From Fibrobacter sp. (GTDB lineage Bacteria > Fibrobacterota > Fibrobacteria > Fibrobacterales > Fibrobacteraceae), in assembly GCA_024399015.1 (NCBI GenBank), contig JAKSIC010000007.1, forward strand, positions 62,001 through 126,000: a stretch of 64,000 nt of DNA, in the 5' to 3' direction. The notes below the pieces were generated by a model that saw only the letters and a list, made by a program, of their open reading frames with translations, did no database searches and was not told where the DNA came from. Position 1 is the first letter of the stretch. Each line of letters starts with the position of its first letter. Below are positions 33,820 to 42,299 of the stretch, one piece after another. A program made the position numbers and the translations under genes.

Positions 33820-33855
33820 TTTTTTTTACAAAAAAGAGTGTTCAGTTGAACCGAA

Positions 33856-33888
33856 AAAAGCGTGTCTATAGAGGACACGTTTTTTTTT
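33856..33888 (+). terminator. Intrinsic terminator of the mre/rod operon
   Basis: CGTGTC / GACACG around a 7-base loop is followed by nine T residues. The T-tract ends four bases before the comF start. Confidence 0.8.
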
Positions 33889-33892
33889 GATT

Positions 33893-34606
33893 ATGGACTT
33901 TGTACAAACTTTTGAAAAATTTGTTTTTGGAGTGGAGTGCCTTGGCTGTGGTGCTTCCAATATTCAGCTTGATCCCTGGTTGTGCTCGGCATGCAGGGCT
34001 GAACTTGACGGGCTTGCAAAGGCGGCGTTGTTCCCTGGGGAAGATGTGATATGCCTTTTCCCTATGCGACCGTTGACTCGTCGCCTGATCCATTCGCTGA
34101 AGTACAGGACCATTCCTGGAATGGCCATGTATCTGGTGAAGCGATCTTCCGCAGTAAGGGGTGCTCTGGTTGGACAGATGTTTCGGGATCTGCCTCAGCC
34201 TTTGTTCTTTGTTCCGGTTCCCTTGCATAGGGCTCGCTACAGGGAACGAGGTTATAACCAGGCGGAGAAAATCGCGACGGCTCTGGCTACTGTGACTGGT
34301 GGAAAGGTTTGCCGATGGCTTAAGCGAAGAAAGTTCGTTGTATCCCAGACCAAGCTTTCCAGGGAGGACCGTGAACTGAACGTGGCGGGGGCCTTTGTGG
34401 CGGATCTCCCGAAAGAGATGCCTCGACAGGGGACGGTGGTTGTGGTGGATGACGTGTTTACCACGGGGGCGACCACCAATTCCTGCCTGGGGGCGTTCGG
34501 GCGAGATTTTCCGTTGCCGCTAAAGGTGTGCACGCTTCTGTTCGAGGAATCTGTGACCGCGGTGGCGGATTTTGTGGCGGATTGCCATGGGGAGTGGGAC
34601 CCGTGA
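33893..34606 (+). CDS. comF: ComF family phosphoribosyltransferase-like protein
   Basis: A 237-residue protein with a four-cysteine N-terminal zinc-binding part (CLGCG...CSACRAEL), the family core VPVPLHRARYRERGYNQAEK and the PRPP loop VVVVDDVFTTGATT. ComF proteins support DNA uptake in naturally competent bacteria, but homologues are widespread and their role elsewhere is unclear. The ATG at 33893 is preferred over a TTG at 33887 that lies in the terminator T-tract. No other competence gene is nearby. Confidence 0.85.
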   Translation: MDFVQTFEKFVFGVECLGCGASNIQLDPWLCSACRAELDGLAKAALFPGEDVICLFPMRPLTRRLIHSLKYRTIPGMAMYLVKRSSAVRGALVGQMFRDLPQPLFFVPVPLHRARYRERGYNQAEKIATALATVTGGKVCRWLKRRKFVVSQTKLSREDRELNVAGAFVADLPKEMPRQGTVVVVDDVFTTGATTNSCLGAFGRDFPLPLKVCTLLFEESVTAVADFVADCHGEWDP

Positions 34607-34615
34607 CCCAAAACG

Positions 34616-34643
34616 CAAAAAAGGACCCTTTTGAGGTCCTTTT
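34616..34643. terminator. Bidirectional terminator between comF and tRNA-Ser
   Basis: AAGGACC / GGTCCTT is flanked by A-rich and T-rich tracts on both sides and lies between convergent comF and tRNA-Ser. Confidence 0.8.
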
Positions 34644-34645
34644 AG

Positions 34646-34726
34646 CGGAGGAAGAGGGACTCGAACCCCCAAGCCTTACGGCGGCGGTTTTCAAGACCGC
34701 TGACTTACCAATTAGCCTATTCCTCC
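34646..34726 (-). tRNA. tRNA-Ser (UGA)
   Basis: On the minus strand: acceptor GGAGGAA / TTCCTCC, anticodon stem GCGGT / ACCGC with loop CTTGAAA (anticodon UGA), a variable arm with GCC-GTAA-GGC, and T-loop TTCGAGT. The long variable arm makes it a class II tRNA and the anticodon assigns serine. At 81 bases it is short for tRNA-Ser. The discriminator is G and no CCA is encoded. Confidence 0.93.
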
Positions 34727-34738
34727 AAAAGTGGTCAA

Positions 34739-34768
34739 AGGTTAGAAAAATTACCCCATTTTTGTCAA
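34739..34768 (-). promoter_or_regulatory. Probable promoter of tRNA-Ser
   Basis: On the minus strand TTGACA (34763-34768) is followed after 18 bases by TAACCT (34739-34744), and the tRNA begins 12 bases later. Confidence 0.55.
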
Positions 34769-34810
34769 CCGATTGTCTAAATAAAAAAGGTTTATCTAAA
34801 TTAATGGTGT

Positions 34811-35965
34811 ATGAACGTAAACACAAGTTCACAAGACATGGAATCCAAGGAAATCTTGGAGCTTCTGTTCTCTTACATGCCGAAGATTGCGGCAGAACGT
34901 AAGATGGACAACTTGCTGGTCCTGATGGCAGATCTGGGCCGTTCCATCGTGTCTGCTGACAGATGCTCCTTGTGGCTTGTGGACGAGGACGAAGGCGAAC
35001 TATGGACCAAGGTCGCCCATGGTGTCGATGAACTTCGCATTCCTCTGACGGCAGGCTTTGTGGGCTATTCCGTAAAGACTGGCGAATCCCTTTTGATTGA
35101 AGACGCCTACCAGGACCCTAGGTTTGACCGCCGTAGCGACGAAAAGACCTTGTACCGCACCACTTCCGTGATGACGGTGCCGCTGATGGACTCCCAGGGC
35201 TTGGTGATGGGTGTGTTCCAGGCAATCAACAAGAAAGGCGACTCTGCAGTGTTCTCCAAGGACGACTTGGAACGACTGCGCCTTACTGCAGTATATTCCG
35301 CTAAGACTGTGGAATCTGCCATGTTGACTGCAGAACTTGAAGCGACTCAGCGAGAAATCATCCACATTCTCGGTGAAGTGTCTGAATACCGCAGTCAGGA
35401 GACTGGCGACCATATTCAGCGTGTGGCAGAAATTTCGTATAAACTTGCAAAGTACCTTGGACTGCCGGCAGAAGATGTGGAAAACATCCGCCTCGCAACG
35501 CCTATGCACGACTTGGGCAAGATCGGCATTCCCGACGCGGTGCTTAACAAGCCTGGCCGATTCACCGACCAGGAGTACGCCATCATGAAGACCCATTCGG
35601 AGCTGGGTTACAACATGCTCTGCAACTCCAAGCGTAAGCTGCTGCGTTTTGCCGCAAGTGTTGCCCGCTCCCATCATGAACGCTGGGATGGCAAGGGCTA
35701 CCCGCTGGGCTTGTCTGGTGAAAATATTCCGTACGCAGGCCGTATCTGCGCCGTGGCCGATGTGCTTGACGCCTTGGCCAGCCCGCGCTGCTACAAGCAT
35801 CCGTGGCCGGAGGCCCGCGTGAAGGAAGAGTTTATCAAGCAGCGCGGAGCTCAGTTCCAACCGGAGATCGTGGACGTTCTCCTTGAACATTGGGATGAAT
35901 TGTTTGCCTGCTACCGTGACATTCACGAAGAAGACGTTTCATCATTGGATGAATTCCTTCGCTAG
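34811..35965 (+). CDS. GAF and HD-GYP domain protein (probable c-di-GMP phosphodiesterase)
   Basis: A 384-residue cytosolic protein. A GAF sensor (about 35-175) precedes an HD-GYP domain (about 185-350). The HD metal motif is MHDLGKIGIPDAVLNKPG, further histidines are present in RSHHERWDGKGYP (the GYP motif), and a GRICAVADVLDAL segment follows. Domains of this type break down cyclic di-GMP. The GAF domain suggests control by a small ligand. The gene stands alone between two tRNA genes and ends in a strong terminator. The phosphodiesterase role is inferred from the motifs. Confidence 0.88.
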   Translation: MNVNTSSQDMESKEILELLFSYMPKIAAERKMDNLLVLMADLGRSIVSADRCSLWLVDEDEGELWTKVAHGVDELRIPLTAGFVGYSVKTGESLLIEDAYQDPRFDRRSDEKTLYRTTSVMTVPLMDSQGLVMGVFQAINKKGDSAVFSKDDLERLRLTAVYSAKTVESAMLTAELEATQREIIHILGEVSEYRSQETGDHIQRVAEISYKLAKYLGLPAEDVENIRLATPMHDLGKIGIPDAVLNKPGRFTDQEYAIMKTHSELGYNMLCNSKRKLLRFAASVARSHHERWDGKGYPLGLSGENIPYAGRICAVADVLDALASPRCYKHPWPEARVKEEFIKQRGAQFQPEIVDVLLEHWDELFACYRDIHEEDVSSLDEFLR

Positions 35966-35973
35966 AATTTAAA

Positions 35974-35999
35974 AGAGGCGCCGAGAACGGCGCCTTTTT
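35974..35999 (+). terminator. Intrinsic terminator of the GAF/HD-GYP gene
   Basis: A perfect stem AGGCGCCG / CGGCGCCT with loop AGAA is followed by TTTTT. Confidence 0.9.
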
Positions 36000-36073
36000 C
36001 TATGTACCTGCCATACATGAATACAATAACGGTGCGGGTTTGGCGCGTTATTTCGTGCGTTATCTGGAAAAAC

Positions 36074-36104
36074 AAAAAAACCTCTAACTTGCGTTAGAGG
36101 TTTT
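36074..36104 (-). terminator. Terminator of tRNA-Phe
   Basis: On the minus strand CCTCTAAC-GCAA-GTTAGAGG is followed by TTTTTTTG, two bases past the tRNA 3' end. Confidence 0.85.
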
Positions 36105-36106
36105 CG

Positions 36107-36179
<73 letters not shown>

Positions 36180-36193
36180 GAAAGAGTGAACCA

Positions 36194-36222
36194 AATATAG
36201 TAGCCTATGTGCTCCTTGTCAA
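36194..36222 (-). promoter_or_regulatory. Consensus promoter of tRNA-Phe
   Basis: On the minus strand TTGACA (36217-36222) and TATATT (36194-36199) are 17 bases apart, fully consensus except one base. Transcription would start a few bases before the tRNA. Confidence 0.85.
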
Positions 36223-36348
36223 GGGTAAATAGAATATTACCGACATTTTTTCCTTTTTTTCTAATAATCTTCTAAATTTAGGGGTAGGGTGATAGTAAAA
36301 TGTCAAAAGGGTGGGACCTTTTGATTAACGATATAGTTTGGACATAGC

Positions 36349-38838
36349 ATGATTTCTTTGAAAAAAATCGCTAATATCGCAGCCCTTTGTTGTTTGGGCT
36401 TTTGCATTACGGGTTTGGTGGGTTGCCTAGAAGAAGATCCGGTATCTCAGACCGGAGGCAATAATAATTCTGGTAGCGATCCCTCCAATCCTCCGGTAGA
36501 CCCTAATACCGGAAAACCGATGCAGTCTTACCAGGACACCGTTACTTATCGTGATTCCATCACTGGTCAGATTATTACAAAGATTGACACTTTCTTCCTG
36601 CCCGAAGATACCACTCTTCGCTGGGTTGGTAACTCTTCTTTGAGAATTACCGAAATTGCTCCGGTGAACCTTGACTGGTTGGACGAAGAGCTGAAGGATC
36701 CGGGTTGGGTTGAAATTTATAACGCAGGTTCCGATACTGCAAACCTCAAGAATTATACCCTTGTTGAAAATCGAGAAAACGCAAGAAAGTGGTTCTTTGG
36801 CAATGTGAAAATTGCTCCGAAGGGTTTCTTGACCGTCTTCTGCGACAAGAAGAATGTGCAGGAAGCCTCGGCAGATGTGAAGGATACTAATGGCGTTATT
36901 CTTGGCCATGGCCGCCCCCACACCAACTGGAAACTTGAAAAGGATGGTGGCATCCTTTACTTGATCGACCCCTATTATGGTATCCGCGATTCTGTTGTCT
37001 ACCCGGAACTTACCACTGGCCTGAGCTGGGGTATCGTTGATGGTGGCGTCTGGAAGTACTTTGAAAAGCCCACTCCGGAACAGCCTAATACAAAGTCCAC
37101 TGCATACGATGGTGTCGCTCCGGAATTCTCCTTTGCCGGTGCTGCAGGCGGCTTCTATAACGACGAAGTTACCCTTAAGGCTCCCAATGCTCCGGATGGA
37201 ATGAAGATCCGTTGTACCCGTAACGGTTCTGCTCCTACAAAGGACTCCCCGGAATTCAACCAGACTATTACTATTTCCCAAAACACCGTTCTCCGTTGTG
37301 CCGCCTTTAAGGAAGGCCTCCTGACCAACAAGGTTGTAACCAATACCTATTTCATTGGTGAACTGGTGAAGATGCCTGTGGTTGCGGTTTCTGTGGACTC
37401 CAATTTCTTTAGGAATCATTATGTTCCGAAGAAGGAATGCGGTTCCGATGACCCGAAGAGCTGCCCGGCTGGCTTGATGGCAGATGTCGAGTTCCCGGTT
37501 CACGTGGAATACTTTGCTGAAGGCAGCAATTCCAAGAGTAAGGCTTGGGAAATGGATGCCGGTATTTCCTTGATGGGTGGCTGGAGCCGCGTGGCAGACA
37601 AGAAGTCTGTGGCTGTAGTGATGCGTGAAGAATACGAAGCCGGTTGGCTCAAGTACCCGCTGTTTGAAACTCGCAAGGATACCCATAGCAAGTTCAAGGG
37701 CTTCAACCTCCGTAACAACGGTAACCGCTTTGTGAGCGACTACATTGAAGACGCCGTGGGCGGTGCTGCTCTCGAAGGTTCTGGTGTTGACTACCAGCGT
37801 AGCCGTCAGGTTGTCGTGTTCTATAACGGTAAGTACTGGGGCATTCACGATATGCGTGAACGTTTCAACAAGAACTACGTTGAAACCAATTACGATATTG
37901 ACGCTGGTACTGTTGAAATCATCAAGATTCTCGGTAAGTCCGATAGCTCCTTGACTGGAAATACTCAGAGTGCGGTCAACAACTTTAGAGCTTTGCTTGA
38001 CTTTATTGGTAGTGCAGACTTCAGTGGCGAAAATAATCAGGCTTACGAAATGGTGAAGTCCTTGATGGACGTGGGCAACTATGCCGACTACATGGCTGCT
38101 GAAATTTACTACAAGAATGGTGACTGGCCCAACAACAACGTTCGTGCTTGGCGCGCTCCGGATCATCCGTGGAAGTTCATGATTTATGACCTTGACCATG
38201 GCTTTGGCTGGAAGTGGGGCGTGAACGGTGGTGAATTCGATGCCAGCTCTACCAATATGTTCTCCTGGATCAAGAAGGGCGGTGGAAATAAGCCCTGCAA
38301 GGAAACAGGATGCTTTGCTAACATCTATATTCAGTTGATCAAGAATCCGGACTTTAAGCGTCTCTTCTTGAACCATGCGGCTGTCTTGTACCAGAACTAC
38401 GTGAACGGCTTCAACATCGGTAAGGTCGTGGACAAGATGGTTGCTTCCATGAGTGCCGATGAAATGGAAAGAGACCTGGAAAAGTTCAAGCAGAAGGAAA
38501 AGTACTATCCGGATGGATTCAGCACCGATGGCAAGATTCTTGTGGAATGGGCTGAAAAACGTGATGGCAAGATCTTTAGCGAATACGAAGAAGAGTTCGG
38601 CCTCAGCGGCACTGTCAAGGTTTCCATCGCCGCTAGCGGCAAGGGCTCTGTGGAAGTGGATGGCATGAAGCTCCCCAGCAGTTCTTACTCGGGCAAGTTC
38701 TTTGCCGGCGTGGGCATGACTCTGGAAGCTAAGGAAGTTGACGGCGGCATGTTTATCGGTTGGTCTGATGGCGTAACTGAAAAGGTTCGCTATGTTGAAC
38801 CTACTGACGGTGCAACCTACACCGCAAACTTCAAGTAA
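36349..38838 (+). CDS. CotH-kinase-like surface lipoprotein with LTD and repeat domains
   Basis: An 829-residue lipoprotein with lipobox LVGC. Domains in order: a Gly/Asn/Pro linker; a lamin-tail-like domain (about 95-180; LRITEIAPVN, GWVEIYNAGS); a chitobiase/hexosaminidase C-terminal-like domain (about 255-335); a CotH kinase-like domain (about 380-690) with FKGFNLRNNGNRFVSDYIED and FMIYDLDHGFGW; and a C-terminal InlB-type repeat with MFIGWSDGVTEKV. CotH proteins are atypical kinases known from spore coats, and similar modules are common on surfaces of polysaccharide-degrading bacteria. Its target is unknown. The 126 bases from 36223 to 36348 hold no gene or clear promoter. A terminator follows. 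Confidence 0.82.
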   Translation: MISLKKIANIAALCCLGFCITGLVGCLEEDPVSQTGGNNNSGSDPSNPPVDPNTGKPMQSYQDTVTYRDSITGQIITKIDTFFLPEDTTLRWVGNSSLRITEIAPVNLDWLDEELKDPGWVEIYNAGSDTANLKNYTLVENRENARKWFFGNVKIAPKGFLTVFCDKKNVQEASADVKDTNGVILGHGRPHTNWKLEKDGGILYLIDPYYGIRDSVVYPELTTGLSWGIVDGGVWKYFEKPTPEQPNTKSTAYDGVAPEFSFAGAAGGFYNDEVTLKAPNAPDGMKIRCTRNGSAPTKDSPEFNQTITISQNTVLRCAAFKEGLLTNKVVTNTYFIGELVKMPVVAVSVDSNFFRNHYVPKKECGSDDPKSCPAGLMADVEFPVHVEYFAEGSNSKSKAWEMDAGISLMGGWSRVADKKSVAVVMREEYEAGWLKYPLFETRKDTHSKFKGFNLRNNGNRFVSDYIEDAVGGAALEGSGVDYQRSRQVVVFYNGKYWGIHDMRERFNKNYVETNYDIDAGTVEIIKILGKSDSSLTGNTQSAVNNFRALLDFIGSADFSGENNQAYEMVKSLMDVGNYADYMAAEIYYKNGDWPNNNVRAWRAPDHPWKFMIYDLDHGFGWKWGVNGGEFDASSTNMFSWIKKGGGNKPCKETGCFANIYIQLIKNPDFKRLFLNHAAVLYQNYVNGFNIGKVVDKMVASMSADEMERDLEKFKQKEKYYPDGFSTDGKILVEWAEKRDGKIFSEYEEEFGLSGTVKVSIAASGKGSVEVDGMKLPSSSYSGKFFAGVGMTLEAKEVDGGMFIGWSDGVTEKVRYVEPTDGATYTANFK

Positions 38839-38875
38839 ACAGGTTCTTGCCGGATTATCGGAAAAGTTGATATGG

Positions 38876-38902
38876 AAAGCGCGGGTTCTGCCCGCGCTTT
38901 TT
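38876..38902 (+). terminator. Intrinsic terminator of the CotH gene
   Basis: AAGCGCGGG / CCCGCGCTT with loop TTCTG followed by TTT. Confidence 0.85.
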
Positions 38903-38936
38903 ATTTACGGTAACGAGATATTTCTAAATTAAGGCT

Positions 38937-39740
38937 ATGGCTAGTTCTACCAAAAAAGATCCTAACGACAAGAGCTATGTTCGTGCGATGTTTGACGAGA
39001 TTTCGTCCCGCTACGACTTCTTGAATCATTCCCTCAGCTGCTTCCAGGACATTCTCTGGCGGAGGGCTTGTTGCAAGGAAATACGCAGGGAATTGGCTAA
39101 GGATGCGGTGCGTCGCGAAGGTAATTGCTGCGATGGGAAACGTCGCGATAGGGAACGTCGCGATGGGAAACGTCGCGATAGGGAACGTCGCGGCCGCCTG
39201 CTGGACCTTTGTGGTGGAACGGGTGACTTTGCTGTCACTTATGAAAAGTTTAATGGCCCTCAGGAAAGGGCTGTGCTGGGCGATTTCTCCTACGGTATGC
39301 TGAAGGGTGCCGAGGGCAAGAAAACAAGCGCTGCGCCAGTGCAATTGGACGCCATGAAGATGCCTTTTGGTGAAGCGACTTTTGACGTGGTTCTGAATGG
39401 CTTCGGCATGCGAAATGTGCCTGATGCCGCGGGCGCCCTGAGGGAATCTGCCCGCGTCTTGGACGTCGGCGGCTACCTGCAGATTTTGGAATTTTTCTCC
39501 CCGAGAAATGCGTTCAACAAGTTCTTCTACAAGGTTCTGGCCCCGCTGTTCATTCCTGTGATGGGGGCCTTCTTCAGTAAGCGTGACGCCTACGAATATC
39601 TGGTGAATTCTGTTTTGAATTTCCTTTCTGTGGAAGACTTCGTGAAGCTTGCGGAAGAAAACGGTTTTGAACTTGTCCACGTGAAGCCTTGCTTCTGGGG
39701 CGTTGCCTACAGAGTGTTGCTGAAGAAGCGTGCGGTATAG
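38937..39740 (+). CDS. menG: Demethylmenaquinone methyltransferase (UbiE/MenG) with a repeat insert
   Basis: A 267-residue SAM-dependent methyltransferase for the last step of menaquinone synthesis. The N-terminus (FDEISSRYDFLNHSLS) and motif I (LLDLCGGTGDFA) are typical. Between them, about residues 60-86 form an insert not found in the usual protein: DGKRR-DRERR repeated twice, encoded by a 30-base repeat. Later motifs (GFGMRNVPDAAGALRESARV) are intact, so the enzyme is probably functional. It is followed by ubiX and mqnP, so the late menaquinone steps are clustered. ubiX begins 10 bases after the stop. Confidence 0.9.
   Translation: MASSTKKDPNDKSYVRAMFDEISSRYDFLNHSLSCFQDILWRRACCKEIRRELAKDAVRREGNCCDGKRRDRERRDGKRRDRERRGRLLDLCGGTGDFAVTYEKFNGPQERAVLGDFSYGMLKGAEGKKTSAAPVQLDAMKMPFGEATFDVVLNGFGMRNVPDAAGALRESARVLDVGGYLQILEFFSPRNAFNKFFYKVLAPLFIPVMGAFFSKRDAYEYLVNSVLNFLSVEDFVKLAEENGFELVHVKPCFWGVAYRVLLKKRAV
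39131..39190. repeat. In-frame coding minisatellite within menG
   Basis: Four 15-base units alternate between CGATGGGAAACGTCG and CGATAGGGAACGTCG, making an exact 30-base repeat present twice. Each unit is five codons, so change in copy number keeps the frame. The preceding stretch at 39107-39130 looks like older decayed units (GTGCGTCGCGAAGG). Confidence 0.9.
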
Positions 39741-39750
39741 GAACGTAATC

Positions 39751-40308
39751 GTGAGTCGTTTTATTCTTGGAGTTACAGGAGCTAGCGGCGCCATTTATGG
39801 GGCTCGCACGGCTATGTACCTTAAACGCCTCGGGCATTCGGTAACCGCCTTGGTCACGGCGCCGGGTCGTGAAGTGGTTGCATACGAAGGCCAGAACGCT
39901 TTGTACGATTACTGCGACGAGCTTCCCAATATTGACGACTTCTTTGCAGAATGTGCCAGCGGAAGCGCCGACTACGCAGGCATGGCTGTAGTGCCCTGCA
40001 CCATGGGAACTCTCGGCCGTATGGCTGCAGGAACTGCAGACAACTTGTTGGTCCGTTCTGCAGACGTGTGCCTCAAGGAAAGACGCCCCTTGGTTATTGT
40101 TCCCCGGGAAATGCCTTACAACTTGATCCATCTGGAAAATATGGAACGCTTGACTCGTGCGGGGGCTGTGATTATTCCTGCCTCTCCCCAGTTTTATAGC
40201 AAGCCTTCTTCCGTCGAAGAGTTGGTGGATACGGTGGTGGCTAAAGTCCTAAAGCATTTGGGCGTTTGTGAAAATATTGTAGAACCTTGGAAAGGCGAAA
40301 AATGCTAA
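39751..40308 (+). CDS. ubiX: Flavin prenyltransferase UbiX
   Basis: A 185-residue protein that makes prenylated FMN, cofactor of UbiD-type decarboxylases; in the futalosine pathway the homologue acts with the decarboxylase after mqnD. The signatures are GVTGASGAIYGARTAMYL, PCTMGTLGRMAAGTADNLL and LKERRPLVIVPREMP. I use the GTG at 39751 as start because AGGAA lies seven bases before it; another GTG at 39730 overlaps menG. The end overlaps mqnP by 7 bases. Confidence 0.93.
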   Translation: MSRFILGVTGASGAIYGARTAMYLKRLGHSVTALVTAPGREVVAYEGQNALYDYCDELPNIDDFFAECASGSADYAGMAVVPCTMGTLGRMAAGTADNLLVRSADVCLKERRPLVIVPREMPYNLIHLENMERLTRAGAVIIPASPQFYSKPSSVEELVDTVVAKVLKHLGVCENIVEPWKGEKC

Positions 40309-41195
40309 AAAAGATTCTTGAGTTTGGACATATGGTGCGCTTCAGCCATTCGCTGTTCGCCATGCCTTTTGCCTTGGGCTCCATGTGGGTTGCTGCCAAT
40401 GGTTTCCGCGGAATGTCCGCCGCAGAAATTGCCCGCATCGTGGTGCTGATTCTTTTGTGCATGGTGACTGCCCGTAACAGCGCCATGAGCTTTAATCGAA
40501 TTGCAGATGCAGATATCGATGCAAAAAATCCCCGCACGGCAGGTCGCCACTTGCCGGCCGGCCGCTTGAGCCAGAAGTCTGTGATCGCATTTCTTGCAGT
40601 GAACGGCGTTTTATTTGTGGCTTGTGCTTTCTTGCTGCAGCCTTTGGCTGGCGCTTTGGCTTTGCCTGTGTGGCTCCTGCTTCTTTCCTATTCCTACTGG
40701 AAACGCTTTAGCTGGCTTTGCCATTGGTTCCTGGGTTTTGCCATCGGTATGAGCCCTCTTGGCGCCTGGATCGCCATTCGTGGCGAATTTGCCCTTTTCC
40801 CAATTTTCCTGTTGGTGATTCTAATGCTTTGGATGGGCGGCTTCGATATTATCTACGCTACCCAAGATGAAGAAATTGACCGCCAGCTGGGACTTCATTC
40901 CGTGCCTGCCCGCTTTGGCCGCAAGCGTTCCCTGCAGATTGCCCTTTGGAGTCACATTGCCATGTTGGCTCTGTGCGTGGCCTTTGGCTTTATTTGGAAC
41001 ATGGGTATTGCCTGGTGGGCTGTTACGGCCTTAATGACCGCTGCAATTCTTTATATTCACTTGTTCAGAAAGTCCGATGACTTGGATGCTATGAACCGTG
41101 ACTTTTTCTTGGCCAATGTTGCCGTGAGTGTCTTGGTGATGATAGGCCTTGTGGTTTGGATTATTATGGGAGGCGATGTCAATGCCCTTTACTAA
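40302..41195 (+). CDS. mqnP: UbiA-family prenyltransferase (menaquinone, MqnP-like)
   Basis: A 297-residue membrane protein with about eight hydrophobic segments. It has the two aspartate motifs of the UbiA family, NRIADADIDAKNPRTAGR and DIIYATQDEEID. Next to menG and ubiX in an organism with mqnB and mqnD, it most likely attaches the polyprenyl chain to the naphthoate in the futalosine pathway. The ATG at 40302 has GGAAAGGCG upstream and overlaps the ubiX stop. A small membrane protein gene overlaps its end. Confidence 0.87.
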   Translation: MLKKILEFGHMVRFSHSLFAMPFALGSMWVAANGFRGMSAAEIARIVVLILLCMVTARNSAMSFNRIADADIDAKNPRTAGRHLPAGRLSQKSVIAFLAVNGVLFVACAFLLQPLAGALALPVWLLLLSYSYWKRFSWLCHWFLGFAIGMSPLGAWIAIRGEFALFPIFLLVILMLWMGGFDIIYATQDEEIDRQLGLHSVPARFGRKRSLQIALWSHIAMLALCVAFGFIWNMGIAWWAVTALMTAAILYIHLFRKSDDLDAMNRDFFLANVAVSVLVMIGLVVWIIMGGDVNALY

Positions 41196-41388
41196 CGAAG
41201 ACAAGATTAAGATGTTTGAGCGCATGGGCGCTACCGGAGCCATTATCGCTCTCGTCATTGTGATGTTGATTGAAACTGGAAACGTGGGACAATATCAGGC
41301 TCTTGCCGATATGGGTCTCACCGCCATGATTGTGGTGCTTGCTGTTTCCCTTGTGGGAAGCGTTTTCTATAAGGCGAAGAGAAAGTAG
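41182..41388 (+). CDS. Small two-segment membrane protein
   Basis: A 68-residue product with two predicted membrane segments (GAIIALVIVMLIETG and MIVVLAVSLVGSVFY) and a basic tail. I use the ATG at 41182 because GGGAGG lies eight bases before it; an ATG six bases earlier is too close to that site. The gene overlaps mqnP by 14 bases and is probably co-translated. No family is recognised, so a function in menaquinone synthesis is only suggested by position. A GC-rich 41-base gap without a clear U-tract separates it from convergent birA. Confidence 0.6.
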   Translation: MPFTNEDKIKMFERMGATGAIIALVIVMLIETGNVGQYQALADMGLTAMIVVLAVSLVGSVFYKAKRK

Positions 41389-41429
41389 TTAAGTGGCGCG
41401 GCGTTTCCCGCGGCCTCTCGCGCGTCGGT

Positions 41430-42299
41430 TTAAATTTCGAGATCGGCGGAATAGACTGTTAAGGTTTCTCCGTCGTCAGTCTTGAACAAAAGACTTCCGT
41501 CAGGTTGCATGTCCAGGATGCAGCCTGATTTTTTTGTGGCGCCTTCACCGCTATTGTGGTTTTCATCGGTGCAATGATTGTTGACCACCACGGTTCCGCG
41601 GGCGCCGATGAACTTGTCCATCTTGCGCCAGGCTTGCACCCAGGGGGAAATGCCGAAGGCCTTGAATTGGCCCAGTGCTCGCTCCAGGGAGGCTACGAGA
41701 CCACGAAGCAAAACTTCGCGATTGATGGACTTTCCTGTAATTGCTTTTAGTGTAGTGACGGCGCGGCCAAGGAATTCGTATTCAGAAGGATCGCTATTGA
41801 CGTTGATTCCTACGCCCATATTTAATGCAGGCTTTGCGCCGGGCAGAAAAACAATTTCTGCAAGGATTCCGCAGAACTTGCTCTTTTCAAACAGGATATC
41901 GTTTGGCCATTTGACGGTGACGTTTGCCCCCATGGCCTGAAAAACTTCGGAAAAGGTCAGTGCTGCAATCTGCGTAATTTGTGCAAAACTTGCCGGAGGG
42001 ATTCCGTCCAATGGAAGCAACAAGTTGAAGTACAAATTCTTGTTGGCGGGGGAGGCCCAGGTACGTTCGTGACGACCGCGGCCGGCGACCTGGCAGTTGG
42101 CTACAATGAGGGCTCCTGGCTGCACAAGGCCCGCTCTAGCTTGTTCTTTCATCAAGCTGTGGGTACTTTCCAGGTTTTCAAAAATTTGGGCTTTCTGATT
42201 GTTGAATCCGCAGACGTTCCAATCGGAAAATTTATTTTCGGGAGAGAACATTGTTTGGAGTGCGACTATCCTGAGGCGGTTAGTCGTCCTTCTTTTCAT
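41430..42299 (-). CDS. birA: Biotin-protein ligase BirA
   Basis: A protein of up to 289 residues that attaches biotin to acetyl-CoA carboxylase. Catalytic signatures are GRGRHERTWASP and KWPNDILF. There is no N-terminal HTH, so it is not a transcriptional repressor. The C-terminal SH3-like domain carries a polar insert (about residues 245-264). The longest start (42299) overlaps the upstream gene by 20 bases; an ATG at 42251 would give a more usual N-terminus, and neither has a strong ribosome binding site, so the true start is uncertain. Confidence 0.9.
   Translation of the reverse strand: MKRRTTNRLRIVALQTMFSPENKFSDWNVCGFNNQKAQIFENLESTHSLMKEQARAGLVQPGALIVANCQVAGRGRHERTWASPANKNLYFNLLLPLDGIPPASFAQITQIAALTFSEVFQAMGANVTVKWPNDILFEKSKFCGILAEIVFLPGAKPALNMGVGINVNSDPSEYEFLGRAVTTLKAITGKSINREVLLRGLVASLERALGQFKAFGISPWVQAWRKMDKFIGARGTVVVNNHCTDENHNSGEGATKKSGCILDMQPDGSLLFKTDDGETLTVYSADLEI

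Noticed and set aside
33887-34606. comF as evidence of a competence locus.
   Set aside because: No other com genes are in the window, and ComF homologues are common in non-competent bacteria.
39131-39190. Repeats in menG considered as a CRISPR or a frameshift.
   Set aside because: The units are directly adjacent, 15 bases, in frame, and the protein continues normally on both sides.
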